Source: Thermoactinomyces intermedius (lineage in GTDB: Bacteria > Bacillota > Bacilli > Thermoactinomycetales > Thermoactinomycetaceae). Taken from it: DNA of 56,667 nt. Location of the stretch: the NCBI RefSeq assembly GCF_016055025.1, contig NZ_JAECVW010000013.1; one strand, written 5' to 3'. Every line of letters begins with the position of its first letter. Within the stretch, counting starts at the first letter, position 1. The notes under the pieces are model-generated. The model had not been told where the DNA came from, ran no database searches, and saw nothing but the letters and a program-made list of their open reading frames with translations. This document shows positions 43,641 through 51,327 of this stretch, in pieces. Position numbers and translations under genes: made by a program.

Positions 43641-44852
43641 TCAGGCAGCTTGTTGGGAGCGTTGTTGTTGTTTCTTTCTCAAGGAGGCCTTTTTGCCATG
43701 CAAGATAAAATACAGGAAAATCGACAGGAGAACAAGGAATGAAAGCATCAAATACATGTTCCTGAAGTCCATGTACTGGATGACAATCCCGATCAGGTAA
43801 GGACCGACACCCACGCCTCCGTCCACCAGAGAATAGAAGGTGGAAGTGGCCAAACCGACTTTGTGCTTAGGGGATTCTTTAATGGCAACCACCTGGCAAC
43901 AGGACATGAGGGCGCCGAACCCGAGCGCAAGCAATGCGCCTGCCAACAGCAAAACCGATCCGTGCCGTGCTTGGCTGAGGAACAGGAAACAAAGTGCATG
44001 CAAAATGATGGCCGGATACAGAACCATGTTTTCCCCTTTCAAGTCCAGCAGTCTCCCGGCAAGCGGGCGCGAGATCAAAAGCATGACGGCATAGACGATA
44101 AAAAAGAATCCGGCGGACTCGGTCAAATTTACTTCGATGGCGTAGGAATTGATAAACGAAACGATGCCGGAATAAGTGATCCCGATGAGAACCATGTATA
44201 AGGAAATCGGAAGAGCTTTCTTTTCAAAGAAATCCCAAAAACTGAATCCGCTTTTCATCGCCTGCAGTTGTTCCTCGGTGACGGAGACTTGAGGAATGTC
44301 GGCAAAAAAAGCGATGATTAAAGAAAGGAATGAAAAGAGTGCACAAAACTCAAAGATTACTTGGTAATCCGCGTGTTGGGAAATAAAAAGACCGAGAAAC
44401 GGACCGATGGCGGTTGCCACGGTGGTGCTCAAGGTGAAATAACCGATGCCTTCGCCTTTCCGGTGATGTGGAATCATGTCCATGACCGCGGTTTGCATGG
44501 CTGTGGAAGCGCACCCGAAAGCAGCTCCGTGGAGAAAACGGATCAACAGCAACCAAATCAAATGATCAGCAAGAAAATAGCACAAGGTGGCAATCAGGTA
44601 AAAAAACAATCCTCCCAAAAGCAGGCGTCTTCGACCGATCACTTCAATGTATTTTCCGGCAAACAACCGGGAAACCAATGCCCCGATGACAAAAATCCCC
44701 GCAGCCAGCCCGGCCGAGCTTTCAGAGGCATGATACTGTTTCACGGCATAAACGGCCATGGTGGTCATCAGCAAATAAAAAATTAGGGACACGAAAGAAT
44801 TGGACAAAAATAAAAAAAGGAAATTTTTCGTCCACAGCTTGTCCTTTTCCAT
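43641..44852 (-). CDS. MFS drug/metabolite exporter
   Basis: 403 residues, twelve predicted membrane segments in two halves. The conserved loop 2-3 motif is GKYIEVIGRRRLLLGG, and motif C-like LSTTVATAIGPFLGLF in helix 5 points to an exporter (DHA12-type). The C-terminal end is basic (KKASLRKKQQQRSQQ). Substrate unknown. It is preceded by a leader of about 190 nt containing a terminator and a 50-codon frame, so expression is probably regulated by attenuation. Confidence 0.88.
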   Translation of the reverse strand: MEKDKLWTKNFLFLFLSNSFVSLIFYLLMTTMAVYAVKQYHASESSAGLAAGIFVIGALVSRLFAGKYIEVIGRRRLLLGGLFFYLIATLCYFLADHLIWLLLIRFLHGAAFGCASTAMQTAVMDMIPHHRKGEGIGYFTLSTTVATAIGPFLGLFISQHADYQVIFEFCALFSFLSLIIAFFADIPQVSVTEEQLQAMKSGFSFWDFFEKKALPISLYMVLIGITYSGIVSFINSYAIEVNLTESAGFFFIVYAVMLLISRPLAGRLLDLKGENMVLYPAIILHALCFLFLSQARHGSVLLLAGALLALGFGALMSCCQVVAIKESPKHKVGLATSTFYSLVDGGVGVGPYLIGIVIQYMDFRNMYLMLSFLVLLSIFLYFILHGKKASLRKKQQQRSQQAA

Positions 44853-44869
44853 ATAAAACCATCACTCCT

Positions 44870-45022
44870 TTATCCTGTAATGAAAAAGAAGCCGGCCCCG
44901 ATCGGCGACTTCTTTAAAAAGCATAATAAAATGCGCCCTCCACAGTGGAGCCAGCGCGTTTTCGGCGCACCGAAGACTTGAAACCCCCGGTACGCGGGTG
45001 AAAATAGTCCATGACCCGACAT
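44870..45022 (-). CDS. 50-codon leader reading frame upstream of the MFS exporter
   Basis: Open frame from ATG at 45022 to TAA at 44870. It starts MSGHGLFSPAYRGFQVFGAP and continues KTRWLHCGGRILL and LKKSPIGAGFFFITG. The stop codon abuts the AAAGGAG site of the MFS gene, and the frame spans the leader hairpins and terminator. There is no good ribosome-binding site for it. It may be a regulatory leader peptide, or a chance frame through a structured RNA; I cannot decide from one sequence. Confidence 0.4.
   Translation of the reverse strand: MSGHGLFSPAYRGFQVFGAPKTRWLHCGGRILLCFLKKSPIGAGFFFITG
44888..44918 (-). terminator. intrinsic terminator in the MFS leader
   Basis: Read on the minus strand, AAGAAGTCG pairs with CGGCTTCTT, followed by TTTC. 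It lies 36 bp ahead of the MFS start codon, inside the transcript, so it can act as an attenuator. Confidence 0.75.
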
Positions 45023-45044
45023 CACACGGTAAAATTATTTCGAT
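44888..45044 (-). promoter_or_regulatory. structured leader / attenuator of the MFS exporter
   Basis: From the expected transcript start near 45044, hairpins can form with arms GCGTACCG/CGGTGCGC, then TGCGCC/GGCGCA enclosing CTCCACTGTGGAG, then the terminator. The first two share bases and exclude each other, as in a switch. I did not match it to a known riboswitch class. Confidence 0.55.
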
Positions 45045-45050
45045 ACCCTA

Positions 45051-45079
45051 ATTATATCATATCTTCGAATTCTCTTCAA
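45051..45079 (-). promoter_or_regulatory. promoter of the MFS leader
   Basis: On the minus strand TTGAAG (45079-45074) and perfect TATAAT (45056-45051), 17-bp spacer. Confidence 0.8.
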
Positions 45080-45123
45080 TGATCATCAAATTTTCTTCAG
45101 TGTTCGGGGTAGCGGCTGCTCAC

Positions 45124-45173
45124 AAAATAAAACGCCGCCTTTCTTTACCGTCAATCCCTGGTAAAGTGGCGGC
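45124..45173 (-). terminator. terminator of tRNA-Arg
   Basis: GCCGCC...CTTTACC arms (45134-45149) pair with GGTAAAG...GGCGGC (45160-45173); the minus strand ends GTTTTATTTT. Confidence 0.85.
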
Positions 45174-45234
45174 TGTACGCGCGGATCAGGATTTTTTACG
45201 GTCTCAACCGTGAAACCCTGCATCCTATCCGGCT

Positions 45235-45311
45235 TGGTGCACCCGAGAGGATTCGAACCTCCGACACGCGGTTTAGGAAACCGCTGCTCTATCCTGCTGA
45301 GCTACGGGCGC
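45235..45311 (-). tRNA. tRNA-Arg(CCU)
   Basis: 77 nt with encoded CCA. On the minus strand the acceptor GCGCCCG pairs with CGGGTGC; the anticodon loop TTCCTAA gives CCU; T-loop GGTTCGAATCC is standard. Confidence 0.95.
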
Positions 45312-45484
45312 TCGATGTTTTAATGATCCAATCTTCATTATAACGTTCCGGAATCAAAATGTCCAGATATTGCGGATGGCCGAAAAAGAGCGTATTTTGA
45401 CCGGAAATCCCTTCATCCATGCATAATAAAACGCGTTTTGAAAAAAATAGGGACGTGAACTTCGCATGGAAAAGAGGGATGATG

Positions 45485-45922
45485 ATGCAAGAATTGCATA
45501 AGACCTTGAATCAGCAACTGGCCAATTTCAGTGTTCTTTATTTCAAGCTTTATCATTATCATTGGTTTGTCAAAGGAGAAAAGTTTTTTGAACTCCATAC
45601 CAAATTTGAGGAATTTTACAAAGAAGCAGCATCTTACATTGACGAAATTGCAGAACGGATTTTGGCCATCCAAGGCATTCCGCTCAGCACCATGAAAGAG
45701 TATTTGGATCATGCCACCATCCGGGAAGCGGTGGGCAACGAAACCGCTGAACAAATGGTGGAGCAATTGATCCAAGACTTTCAAGTGATGGTGGATGAGG
45801 TGAAACAAGGCATCCAAGAGGCGGAACGTGCCAAAGATGATTCCAGTGCCGATTTGTTGACCGACATCCGGACAAACCTGGAAAAACATATTTGGATGCT
45901 GACGTCATACTTGGCAAAGTGA
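45485..45922 (+). CDS. dps: Dps-family DNA-binding ferritin-like protein
   Basis: 145 residues from the third of three adjacent ATGs (45485), for which GAGGG has best spacing. Dps/MrgA forms a dodecamer that stores iron using peroxide and protects DNA. The di-iron interface residues are seen in LYHYHWFVKGEKFFELHTKFEEFYKEA (His, His, Asp/Glu) and DEIAERILAIQG. It is followed by a terminator and faces a small flavoprotein gene. Regulation by a Per-type repressor is common in the family, but I see no clear Per box. Confidence 0.92.
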   Translation: MQELHKTLNQQLANFSVLYFKLYHYHWFVKGEKFFELHTKFEEFYKEAASYIDEIAERILAIQGIPLSTMKEYLDHATIREAVGNETAEQMVEQLIQDFQVMVDEVKQGIQEAERAKDDSSADLLTDIRTNLEKHIWMLTSYLAK

Positions 45923-45931
45923 AGAGAAAGA

Positions 45932-45966
45932 GGGCACCTTCCGGGCGTTCGGGAAGATGCCTTCTT
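45932..45966 (+). terminator. dps terminator
   Basis: GGCACCTTCC pairs, with one bulge, to GGGAAGATGCC; TTCTTTT follows. Confidence 0.75.
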
Positions 45967-45971
45967 TTGGT

Positions 45972-46541
45972 TTATTTTTTGGGAAGGGCATCATGATCCA
46001 CATATCTTTCCCCGTTTAATTCACTGATCACATTGATGGCGACGCGGGCTCCGTCTCCGGCGGCAATAACGGTGTGGAAGCTCGCGCCGGCACAAATTCC
46101 GGCTGCCCAGATTCCTTCAATATTGGTTTTTCCGTTTTCATCCACGTCAAAGATGGTTTTGATGAACGGCTCGGTTCCCGGTTTGGTTTTGAGGCCGGTT
46201 TTGTCAGCCAGTTTGGTGGCCATTCCGGTGGCTAGAATGACTTGCTTGGCTTGGATGGGTTCCCTGTTATCGGTTTTAATGACGAAGCCTTCCGATTCTT
46301 TGCGGATGTCGGAGACACTGACTTTCACCCATTCCGCGCCAAACGAAACGGCTTGTTCCTGAATGGTTTTCAGCAAATCAGCCCCGTTGATTTCCCTGAT
46401 GCCGGGGTAATTTTTCAACAAAGCTCTTCCAATGGGAGTTTTTTCATGATCGATCAGTATGGTTTTCTTGCCTGCTTTGGCTGCGAAAATCGCGGCGCTC
46501 GCACCCGTGGGGCCGGCCCCGACGATGGCAATGTCAAACAT
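45972..46541 (-). CDS. short FAD-dependent thioredoxin-reductase-like protein
   Basis: 189 residues from the ATG at 46541, which has GGAGGGTGG upstream; the frame extends further 5' without similarity. The FAD motif is FDIAIVGAGPTGASAAIFAAKAGKKTILID and the second FAD contact is GIWAAGICAGASFHTVIAAGDGARVAINVI. It resembles the FAD domain of thioredoxin reductase-like proteins. The NAD(P)H domain and the CxxC pair are absent, so it would need another electron donor or act on a small substrate. No role is known to me. Confidence 0.8.
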   Translation of the reverse strand: MFDIAIVGAGPTGASAAIFAAKAGKKTILIDHEKTPIGRALLKNYPGIREINGADLLKTIQEQAVSFGAEWVKVSVSDIRKESEGFVIKTDNREPIQAKQVILATGMATKLADKTGLKTKPGTEPFIKTIFDVDENGKTNIEGIWAAGICAGASFHTVIAAGDGARVAINVISELNGERYVDHDALPKK

Positions 46542-46652
46542 GCAACCACCCTCCTGCAAAAAGGTTCTGTATAGATGATTTATATAGAATATTCTATCCT
46601 TATTCCTTGCAATTTGGAACAATTGGCAAACAAGCGGCATGAAGATAAAAAG

Positions 46653-46697
46653 GTCCCCGATTGCAGGAAAAAGAGTCTGTGGGGGACAGACTCTTTT
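46653..46697. terminator. orphan hairpin with alternative pairing
   Basis: AAAAAGAGTCTGT and ACAGACTCTTTTT form a strong hairpin with a GGGGG loop, bidirectional by sequence. The loop can instead pair with GGTCCCC just upstream. No gene ends here on either strand. 46542-46901 otherwise shows no gene. Confidence 0.5.
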
Positions 46698-46901
46698 TGC
46701 CTTATGTAGTCTTCTGAAAAGACATAGCTTATTTGGCTGGTAAATAAAAAATGAAAATCTATTTGTAGTATAACGCAAATAGAGACGGGATTCTATTTTT
46801 TTCTAAACTTCTGTTTGATTACTTCAATATATTATTGTTTTAGCGTATACTGATTTTAAATGGGTTCGTATCGGATCGACAGAAAACTGGGAGGACTTAT
46901 T

Positions 46902-47504
46902 ATGCGTCATGAAAAAGTGGATTTGATTTTTAAAGCTGCCATTGAAGTGTTTGCCGAAAGCGGTTTTGATCAGGCCAAAATGGATGATATCGCCAAAGTG
47001 GCCGGCGTTGCGAAAGGAACCATTTATTATCACTTTAAAAGCAAAGAGGAACTGTTTGTCGGTTTGATGAATGAAGGCGTCCAAAAGTTGATTGACTGTG
47101 CACAGCGGAATGTGGATTTACACGAGTCGCCGACGGACCAATTGCTGGCATTGGTGGAGAATCAGGTCCATTTTTATGTGCAAAACGGAAAATTGGCCAA
47201 GCTGTTGTTGAGCGAAGCGTTTGGGACCAAAACAAGACAACACCAGTTCCGGATTAAAATTGGCGAATATTTGAAGTTGATTGAGAAAGTGATGGAGGAA
47301 GGAAACCGGATCGGCGAATTCCGTGTCAAGCATGTTCCGGAAGCGGCCAGTGCATTTTTTGGGGCAGCCAGCGTTGTCGTTTTACAAAAATTGTACAGTT
47401 TGGAAGAATTGGATACGGATCAAATCGAGAAGGATGTTCCGCAAATGATTGAAAGCCTTCAGCATATTGTTTTGTGCAGTATTAAAAATTCGCCATATTT
47501 TTAA
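46902..47504 (+). CDS. TetR-family regulator (YhgD-like)
   Basis: 200 residues from the ATG at 46902, with GGGAGGAC upstream. The N-terminal HTH reads IFKAAIEVFAESGFDQAKMDDIAKVAGVAKGTIYYHFKSKEEL, a textbook TetR domain. The C-terminal ligand domain is not diagnostic. It directly precedes the YhgE gene, as yhgD precedes yhgE in B. subtilis, and an inverted repeat in the gap is a likely operator. Confidence 0.92.
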   Translation: MRHEKVDLIFKAAIEVFAESGFDQAKMDDIAKVAGVAKGTIYYHFKSKEELFVGLMNEGVQKLIDCAQRNVDLHESPTDQLLALVENQVHFYVQNGKLAKLLLSEAFGTKTRQHQFRIKIGEYLKLIEKVMEEGNRIGEFRVKHVPEAASAFFGAASVVVLQKLYSLEELDTDQIEKDVPQMIESLQHIVLCSIKNSPYF

Positions 47505-47537
47505 GGAAATTATACTTGTTTATGCAAACAGGCGTAG

Positions 47538-47566
47538 TATAATATCATTTATACTGACCAGTCAGT
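47538..47566 (+). promoter_or_regulatory. promoter -10 and TetR-type operator of yhgE
   Basis: TATAAT at 47538-47543 is followed by the inverted repeat ACTGAC-CA-GTCAGT (47553-47566), which covers the expected transcript start. A -35 TTGTTT is at 47516. The placement suggests repression by the TetR protein encoded just upstream. Confidence 0.6.
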
Positions 47567-47592
47567 TTTTTGTCCCTGTGAGGAGGGGAATC

Positions 47593-49626
47593 ATGAAAAG
47601 GAGGAAAGAGAACCAATTTTTGTTTTTGTCCGGTTTTAAGGATCTGGATCGGTTATGGGATTCCAAGCCCATGCGGCTCGGGTTGGTCGGGATCCTTTTG
47701 ATCCCCCTGATCTACTGTGTCATTTACCTGTCGGCGTTTTATGATCCCTATGAGAATTTAAAATACCTCCCGGTGGCGTTGGTGAATGAAGACCAGGGGA
47801 CCGTGCGGGACGGAGAGAACCTGAATGTCGGAAACGAACTGGTGGAGGAACTGCAAAAGGATTCCAAGGTGAAATGGGAATTGACCGACCGGAACAAGCT
47901 GGAGGAAGGACTGGACAAAGGGACCTATTACATGGGAATCGTCATCCCCAAAAACTTCTCGCAAGCCGTGGCGTCCGTGGATTCCCCCGAACCGCTGAAA
48001 GGGCAATTGGAGTATCATGTGGACAAGAGCAACAACTATTTGTCCGGAACGATCGGGGATTCCATCAAACGGGAATTGGAAATGAACCTGGATGAAAAGT
48101 TAAGCAAGATTTACGTGGAACAAATTTTTGCGCAACTGTCGGATTCGGTGGAAGAATTGCAAAAAGCGGCAAACGGGGCCGGCTTGTTGGCGGAAAAAAC
48201 CGGGGATGCCCGGTCCGGTTCCCAAACCATTGCCGGCAGCTTATCCAAGTTGGATCAAGGCGCCTCCAAAATTCTCGGGTATTTGCAACTGTTTAATCAA
48301 AAAGCAACGCAAGCAGAGAAGGAAATCAACAAGATTCCGATGGAGGATATGGAAAAGGCGCAACAAATCATCCACCAAGTGAATGATGAGATTCAAAAGC
48401 TTGCCCGGATTCCGCTGCCTGAGGATCCCCCGGATCTTAAAACACCGCTGTCGGAAGGGCAACGGTCGGTGAAAAAAGCGGCGGAGGATGTCCGGAAAAC
48501 CGAAGCCGATTTAAACCGGTTGATTGAAAAACATCCGGAACTGGCCCAAGACCCGTCGGTTCTTTCCATGAAGGAGGCATTAAAACAAGCGGAAGCGGGC
48601 AACACATCGGGAATGAACCGGTTCCGCGAAATCGACCAAAAGATCCCCGACTGGGAGAAACATTGGAAAGAGTTTTTAAATGAGAGACAAAAAGTGGCGG
48701 ACCATGCAAATCAGTTGACGCAAAAAGTGGATCAGGCAGTGGCGAAAGCCAAGGAGTTAAAAGGAAAAGCGAGCCAGTTGGTTCAGGCGACTTCCCAGCT
48801 TTCCGACGGACAGCAACAACTGGTCAGCGGCATCCGGCAGTTGGAAACGGGAGCGGGGAAATTGTCGGAAGGATTGGGCAAAATCCAGTCCGGACAAAGC
48901 GAGTTGGCCCAAGGTTTGAGTGACGGGGTGGATAAAGCGAAAGATCAGCTTCAAGGTTCGGACCAAAAAGAAGAAGTTATTTCCGATCCGGTACAGATCA
49001 AGGAAAACGTTCATCATGATGTGCCGAACTATGCAACCGGATTTGCCCCGTATTTTATCTCCTTGTCGCTCTGGGTGGGCGCCATGTTGTTGTTTACCGT
49101 GGTTGATTTGTATCAAGTGTTTTCCGACCGCAAAGAGCCGCTATCCGTGCCGGCCGCCGGATTGATCGGCATCGGGCAGGCGGTGTTGCTTATCACGGCC
49201 GTCATCTGGGGACTGAAGATCGAGCCGGAACTTCCGGGCTGGCTCTACCTGTTCAGCATCGTGATGTCGATCACCTTTATCGCTTTGAACCACATGTTAA
49301 ATGTCTTTTTGGGCAATGTGGGACGCTTCTTGTCGATCGGGATTTTGATGCTGCAACTGGCATCCAGTGCCGGGACGTATCCGCTGGAGCTTTTGCCTTC
49401 GTTTTTCCGCACGATCCATGATTATTTACCCATGACTTACACCGTTCAGGGATTGCGCGCGATTTTGTCCAGCGGAAACATGGAGATCGTGGAACATTGC
49501 ATGTATCTGTTGTTCGCGTTTATGGCCGCGGCGATTGTGATCACCCAGTTCCACCTTCAAATCGGAAAACCGTTGTTGAAAAAAGGCGTGCAGCAAATCA
49601 AATTAAAATGGAGCAAAGCATCATGA
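47593..49626 (+). CDS. yhgE: YhgE/Pip-family membrane protein
   Basis: 677 residues from the ATG at 47593, with GAGGAGGGG upstream. One membrane segment near 32-52 (IPLIYCVIYLSAFYD), a large extracytoplasmic part with the LPVALVNEDQGT motif of the family and a long coiled-coil stretch (about 200-480), then five or six membrane helices in the C-terminal 190 residues. This is the ABC-2-like YhgE/Pip fold. Members include phage infection protein Pip; others are linked to ESX-type export. It lacks an ATPase partner here. Pairs with the TetR gene. Confidence 0.9.
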   Translation: MKRRKENQFLFLSGFKDLDRLWDSKPMRLGLVGILLIPLIYCVIYLSAFYDPYENLKYLPVALVNEDQGTVRDGENLNVGNELVEELQKDSKVKWELTDRNKLEEGLDKGTYYMGIVIPKNFSQAVASVDSPEPLKGQLEYHVDKSNNYLSGTIGDSIKRELEMNLDEKLSKIYVEQIFAQLSDSVEELQKAANGAGLLAEKTGDARSGSQTIAGSLSKLDQGASKILGYLQLFNQKATQAEKEINKIPMEDMEKAQQIIHQVNDEIQKLARIPLPEDPPDLKTPLSEGQRSVKKAAEDVRKTEADLNRLIEKHPELAQDPSVLSMKEALKQAEAGNTSGMNRFREIDQKIPDWEKHWKEFLNERQKVADHANQLTQKVDQAVAKAKELKGKASQLVQATSQLSDGQQQLVSGIRQLETGAGKLSEGLGKIQSGQSELAQGLSDGVDKAKDQLQGSDQKEEVISDPVQIKENVHHDVPNYATGFAPYFISLSLWVGAMLLFTVVDLYQVFSDRKEPLSVPAAGLIGIGQAVLLITAVIWGLKIEPELPGWLYLFSIVMSITFIALNHMLNVFLGNVGRFLSIGILMLQLASSAGTYPLELLPSFFRTIHDYLPMTYTVQGLRAILSSGNMEIVEHCMYLLFAFMAAAIVITQFHLQIGKPLLKKGVQQIKLKWSKAS

Positions 49627-49628
49627 AA

Positions 49629-49652
49629 GCGTCCGGATTAATCCGGACGCTT
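49629..49652 (+). terminator. yhgE terminator overlapping the 3' end of the hydrolase gene
   Basis: GCGTCCGGAT and ATCCGGACGC are directly adjacent arms around a TA core, then eight T on the plus strand. The last codons of the minus-strand gene lie inside the hairpin. Confidence 0.88.
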
Positions 49653-50255
49653 TTTTTTGGGAAGACTGTAAATGGCGGAACGGATCGCTTCCACAAACGA
49701 TTGAAAACGGGGAGTAGGCTCTTTTCTTCCGTGGCTCAAATCTTTGAAAAGCTCCGAACGCATGCCCCGGGTCAGTTCGATTTGCAGTCCTTTGCCCCGG
49801 GCTCCGCGATTGACGATGTTTTTCGGGTCCTTCCCTTGCAGATGGCCGGGGGTGGCACCGACCGGAAAGGATGCCTCCAACAGGTGAAACCGGGTTTTTT
49901 TCAACAACTCCTCATCCCGGCCGCCGAGGTAAACGAAAGGCTTGTCGCCTTTGGTTCCGTGAACCGCGATCACACCGGAGGCACGTGCCACCAGATGCAA
50001 GGCGCGCGGTTCGTCAAAGCGGATGGAAGTAATGTGGAGATCCCGGTTATTTTTCCTTTTTTCCCCGCTGAAATCATAAAAGCTCCACCTTTTACCGGCG
50101 ATGGCCCGGGCAATTTCGCTGGTGCCGGCTTCAATCCTCCCGCCGTGAATGGCTAAAATCACGATGTCGGGAAGTGCATACTGAATGTGAATCGTATAGT
50201 CTTTTCCGATTTGCTCATGAGCCGACAGTTCTTTAAAATTCGCGTACTTATCCAT
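49638..50255 (-). CDS. poly-gamma-glutamate hydrolase family protein (YjqB/PghP-like)
   Basis: 205 residues. The family (DUF867) is a zinc peptidase-like amidohydrolase. The motif LAIHGGRIEAGTSEIARAIAG holds the zinc His and Glu, VIAVHGTKGDKPFVYLGG supplies the second His, and GLQIELTRGMRSELF the catalytic Glu region. Phage PghP and B. subtilis YjqB cut gamma-glutamyl chains; PGA capsule hydrolysis is likely but substrate is not proven. Divergent from the znu operon; the intergenic region holds a Zur box. Confidence 0.87.
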   Translation of the reverse strand: MDKYANFKELSAHEQIGKDYTIHIQYALPDIVILAIHGGRIEAGTSEIARAIAGKRWSFYDFSGEKRKNNRDLHITSIRFDEPRALHLVARASGVIAVHGTKGDKPFVYLGGRDEELLKKTRFHLLEASFPVGATPGHLQGKDPKNIVNRGARGKGLQIELTRGMRSELFKDLSHGRKEPTPRFQSFVEAIRSAIYSLPKKKRPD

Positions 50256-50291
50256 TTTTAAAAGGATTCTCCTTTGGAACGAAAAAGATTT

Positions 50292-50312
50292 AAATCGTAA
50301 TATTTACGATTT
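50292..50312. promoter_or_regulatory. Zur operator of the zinc uptake operon
   Basis: AAATCGTAAT and TTACGATTT arms separated by an AT core, matching the Bacillus Zur box (AAATCGTAAT-N-ATTACGATTT). It overlaps the -35 element (TTTACA 50310-50315); TATAAT is at 50333-50338. Confidence 0.88.
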
Positions 50313-50338
50313 ACATAGATGTCTAAGGAGGTTATAAT
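50310..50338 (+). promoter_or_regulatory. znu operon promoter
   Basis: TTTACA and perfect TATAAT with a 17-bp spacer. The transcript should start near 50345, after the AAGGAGG at 50325, so that site is not used. Confidence 0.8.
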
Positions 50339-50385
50339 GATAAAGATCTGTGAACGAATTTTGTCTGGAGAAGGTGATCCAAAAC

Positions 50386-51327
50386 ATGAAACACCTGAAA
50401 AGCGCCGTGTGCTGGATCCTTTTCACGGTCCTTGCGCTCACGGGCTGTTCGGCGGTTTCCCCGGAAAAGGCCAAGCAGCCGGGGGATAAAATACAGGTCT
50501 ATACCAGTATATACCCGCTTTACGATTTTGCGAAAAAAATCGGCGGCGAGCATGCGGCGGTGACCAATCTGGTTCCCCCGGGGGTAGAGCCGCATGACTT
50601 TGAATTCACAGCACGTGATATGAGCAAGATGAGTGAAGCGGATTTATTTGTTTATAACGGCGGCGGGTTTGAACCGTGGATCGAGCGGGTCAGCCGGATG
50701 TTAAATCCGGAGAAAACCAAAATCGTGGAAGCATCCAAGTCGATTTCCCTGCTCCGCGATGATCGACACGAGGGACAAACTGATCCGCATGTGTGGCTGG
50801 ATCCGATGTTGGCGAAAAAGCAGGCATCGGCCATTTTGGATGCCTTCATTCAGCTGGATCCCCAACACCAGAAGGACTATGAAAAAAATTATAAAGCGTT
50901 GGCCGCCGGGCTGGATCAACTGGACCGGGAATACCGGGACATGACGGAGAAAGCCGCCAAAAAGGAGTTTGCCGTTTCCCATGCCTCGTTTTCCTATCTG
51001 GCGAAGCGTTACGGACTGACGCAAATTGCCGTTTCCGGACTGAGTCCTTCCGACGAACCGAGCCCCAAAGAACTTCAACAAGTGGTGGAACAAGTCAAAT
51101 CCCGTGACATTGATGTGATTTTCTTTGAAACCCTGGTCAGCAACCGGATCGCCAATGTGGTGAAAAAGGAAGCCAAAGCCGAAGTTTTGGTGTTAAACCC
51201 GCTGGAAGGATTGACGGAACAGGAAATGAAGCAAGGGAAGGATTATTTTAGTGTGATGCGTGAAAATAAGGAAAACCTTGCAAAAGCATTGGGGGTTTCT
51301 TCAACAGATGAAAACACCTCTGATTGA
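50386..51327 (+). CDS. znuA: zinc ABC transporter substrate-binding lipoprotein
   Basis: 313 residues from the ATG at 50386. Signal peptide with lipobox ALTGC (C21). Cluster A-I metal-binding fold: conserved histidines in GVEPHDFEF, DPHVWLDPML and VSHASFSYL, and the aspartate/glutamate region EQVKSRDIDVIFFETLVS. The His-rich loop between first strands is short (RDDRHEGQTDPH), as in many Gram-positive ZnuA. Zur box upstream, zur downstream: zinc rather than manganese. The start of znuC lies inside its 3' end (20 bp overlap). Confidence 0.94.
   Translation: MKHLKSAVCWILFTVLALTGCSAVSPEKAKQPGDKIQVYTSIYPLYDFAKKIGGEHAAVTNLVPPGVEPHDFEFTARDMSKMSEADLFVYNGGGFEPWIERVSRMLNPEKTKIVEASKSISLLRDDRHEGQTDPHVWLDPMLAKKQASAILDAFIQLDPQHQKDYEKNYKALAAGLDQLDREYRDMTEKAAKKEFAVSHASFSYLAKRYGLTQIAVSGLSPSDEPSPKELQQVVEQVKSRDIDVIFFETLVSNRIANVVKKEAKAEVLVLNPLEGLTEQEMKQGKDYFSVMRENKENLAKALGVSSTDENTSD

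Noticed and set aside
46542..46778. 79-residue N-terminal extension of the flavoprotein
   Set aside because: No similarity, crosses the hairpin at 46669; ATG at 46541 has GGAGGGTGG.
50337..50489. Upstream reading frame before znuA with a strong AAGGAGG site
   Set aside because: TATAAT of the znu promoter overlaps its ATG, so the ribosome-binding site and start codon lie upstream of the expected transcript start.
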